A stretch of DNA of 64,000 nt from DATBLE01 sp963719325 (GTDB lineage: Bacteria; Actinomycetota; Thermoleophilia; Gaiellales; Gaiellaceae), in the NCBI GenBank assembly GCA_963719325.1, contig CAVRBW010000005.1, positions 186,001-250,000 of the forward strand, read 5' to 3'. The stretch's first letter is position 1. Each line of letters opens with the position of its first letter. The notes under the pieces were generated by a model that searched no databases, was not told where the DNA came from, and saw only the letters and a program-made list of their open reading frames with translations. The position numbers and the translations under genes are program-made. Shown here in pieces: positions 63,415 through 64,000 of the stretch.

Positions 63415-64000
63415 CTTGGGCTTTGGACGGAAACGCGGAAGAGCCGAAGGAGAGTCCGCGGGCGACCGATTCCATCGCCCGCGCTTTGTCCTTCCGGCGC
63501 AGGTACACCAGTGTCGTTTCAAGCCGGGCATGCCCGAGGACTCCTTGATTCCGACGATCTCGCCAGGCTTGCTCTCGTCCATTCGGACAGCGCAGGCGCC
63601 GCGAAGGGCATGCACATGAACTTCAAGTCCGACCCGCACAGCCACGCGCGTGACCGTGTTCCAGATCACCTTGTCAGAGCGTTCGGCGCGGCGTACCGCC
63701 GCTGGGCGACGGTTCGGGATCAGATAGTCCTCCGCGCTTGCCCAGACCCCGTAGTCCTCTGCCGCACGCAGGATGGCGACGTATTCATCCGGCATCGGCT
63801 TGACGATCGGCTTCCCACCCTTCTCCTCACGGAAGCGGATCGTCCCGGCCCGGAAGTCGACGTCCCTTAGTCGCACACGATTCATCGCGCCTCGCCGCGC
63901 CCCGGTGTAGAGCCCGGTCGCGATGCACAGGCCCTCTTGCCAGTCCTCGCACGCTTCGAGTAGCCGAGCTGCCTCTTCAGTCGAAAGCGTGACCACGTCC
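63377..64000 (-). pseudogene. Tyrosine integrase C-terminal part, frameshifted, at tRNA-Glu
   Basis: Runs in from the right edge. LSTEEAARLLEACEDWQEG and YTGARRGAMNRVRLRDVDF (Arg I region), VHALRGACAVRMDESKPGE, then a one-base loss near 63540 puts the rest (LGHARLETTLVYLRRKDKA, Tyr nucleophile in L-V-Y-L-R-R) in another frame. That frame ends at a TGA inside tRNA-Glu. The N-terminus is beyond the window. Composition is host-like, with none of the G loss seen in the tRNA-Gln element. Confidence 0.75.

Overview
The window is a high-GC actinobacterial chromosome segment. Gene content and order suggest class Thermoleophilia (Gaiellales/Solirubrobacterales-like): a SteA/SteB pair beside recN-nadK-tlyA-polyprenyl synthase-nusB, an aro/efp/mltG/ruvX/alaS run, a SigB/F-type sigma factor with its anti-sigma partner, and a luciferase-like monooxygenase. 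The taxon is inferred from families and composition only. Many genes overlap by 1-15 bases and use GTG or TTG starts.

Layout. 1-34.6 kb is almost entirely minus strand and housekeeping: alanine dehydrogenase (partial), NUDIX, DUF3866, M20 peptidase, CTP synthase, a glycosyltransferase fusion, SteB/SteA, RecN, NAD kinase, TlyA, polyprenyl synthase, NusB, biotin carboxylase and a carboxyltransferase-BCCP fusion, EF-P, an Xaa-Pro peptidase, the shikimate genes aroQ-aroKB-aroC-aroE, MltG, RuvX, AlaRS, sigma/anti-sigma, MnmA, an RlpA-like protein, an aldo/keto reductase, AspRS, HisRS and a metallo-hydrolase. 34.6-42.2 kb carries histidine degradation (hutI, hutU, hutH, then a glutamate formimidoyltransferase after an MFS gene). 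42.3-49.3 kb holds a methyltransferase, a uracil-DNA glycosylase, two ABC exporters, an HD protein and a monooxygenase. 59.0-63.3 kb holds a nitrate/sulfonate/taurine-type ABC importer and two membrane proteins. At 63.3 kb a tRNA-Glu adjoins a frameshifted integrase that runs off the window.

The striking feature is 49.4-58.66 kb. A complete tRNA-Gln is followed by about 9.2 kb of sequence unlike the rest, ending in an exact 48-bp copy of the 3' part of the tRNA gene. No intact gene is visible inside, GC content falls toward the middle, and long A/AG tracts occur. Read codon by codon, it still contains the wreck of an ordinary integrative element: a tyrosine integrase on the minus strand, an XRE-type regulator on the plus strand, and a primase-associated ATPase/helicase on the plus strand whose motifs stay in one frame for about 1 kb despite many stops.

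The damage is not generic decay. Guanine is selectively lost from the coding strand and replaced by A, T or C. The depleted strand switches with gene orientation: plus-strand G is scarce in the helicase, plus-strand C is scarce in the integrase. Flanking host genes look untouched. I interpret this as a RIP-like hypermutation of an integrated element directed at coding-strand G (or template-strand C). I know of no described bacterial system that does this. The mechanism is inference; the remnants, repeats and skew switch are visible in the sequence.
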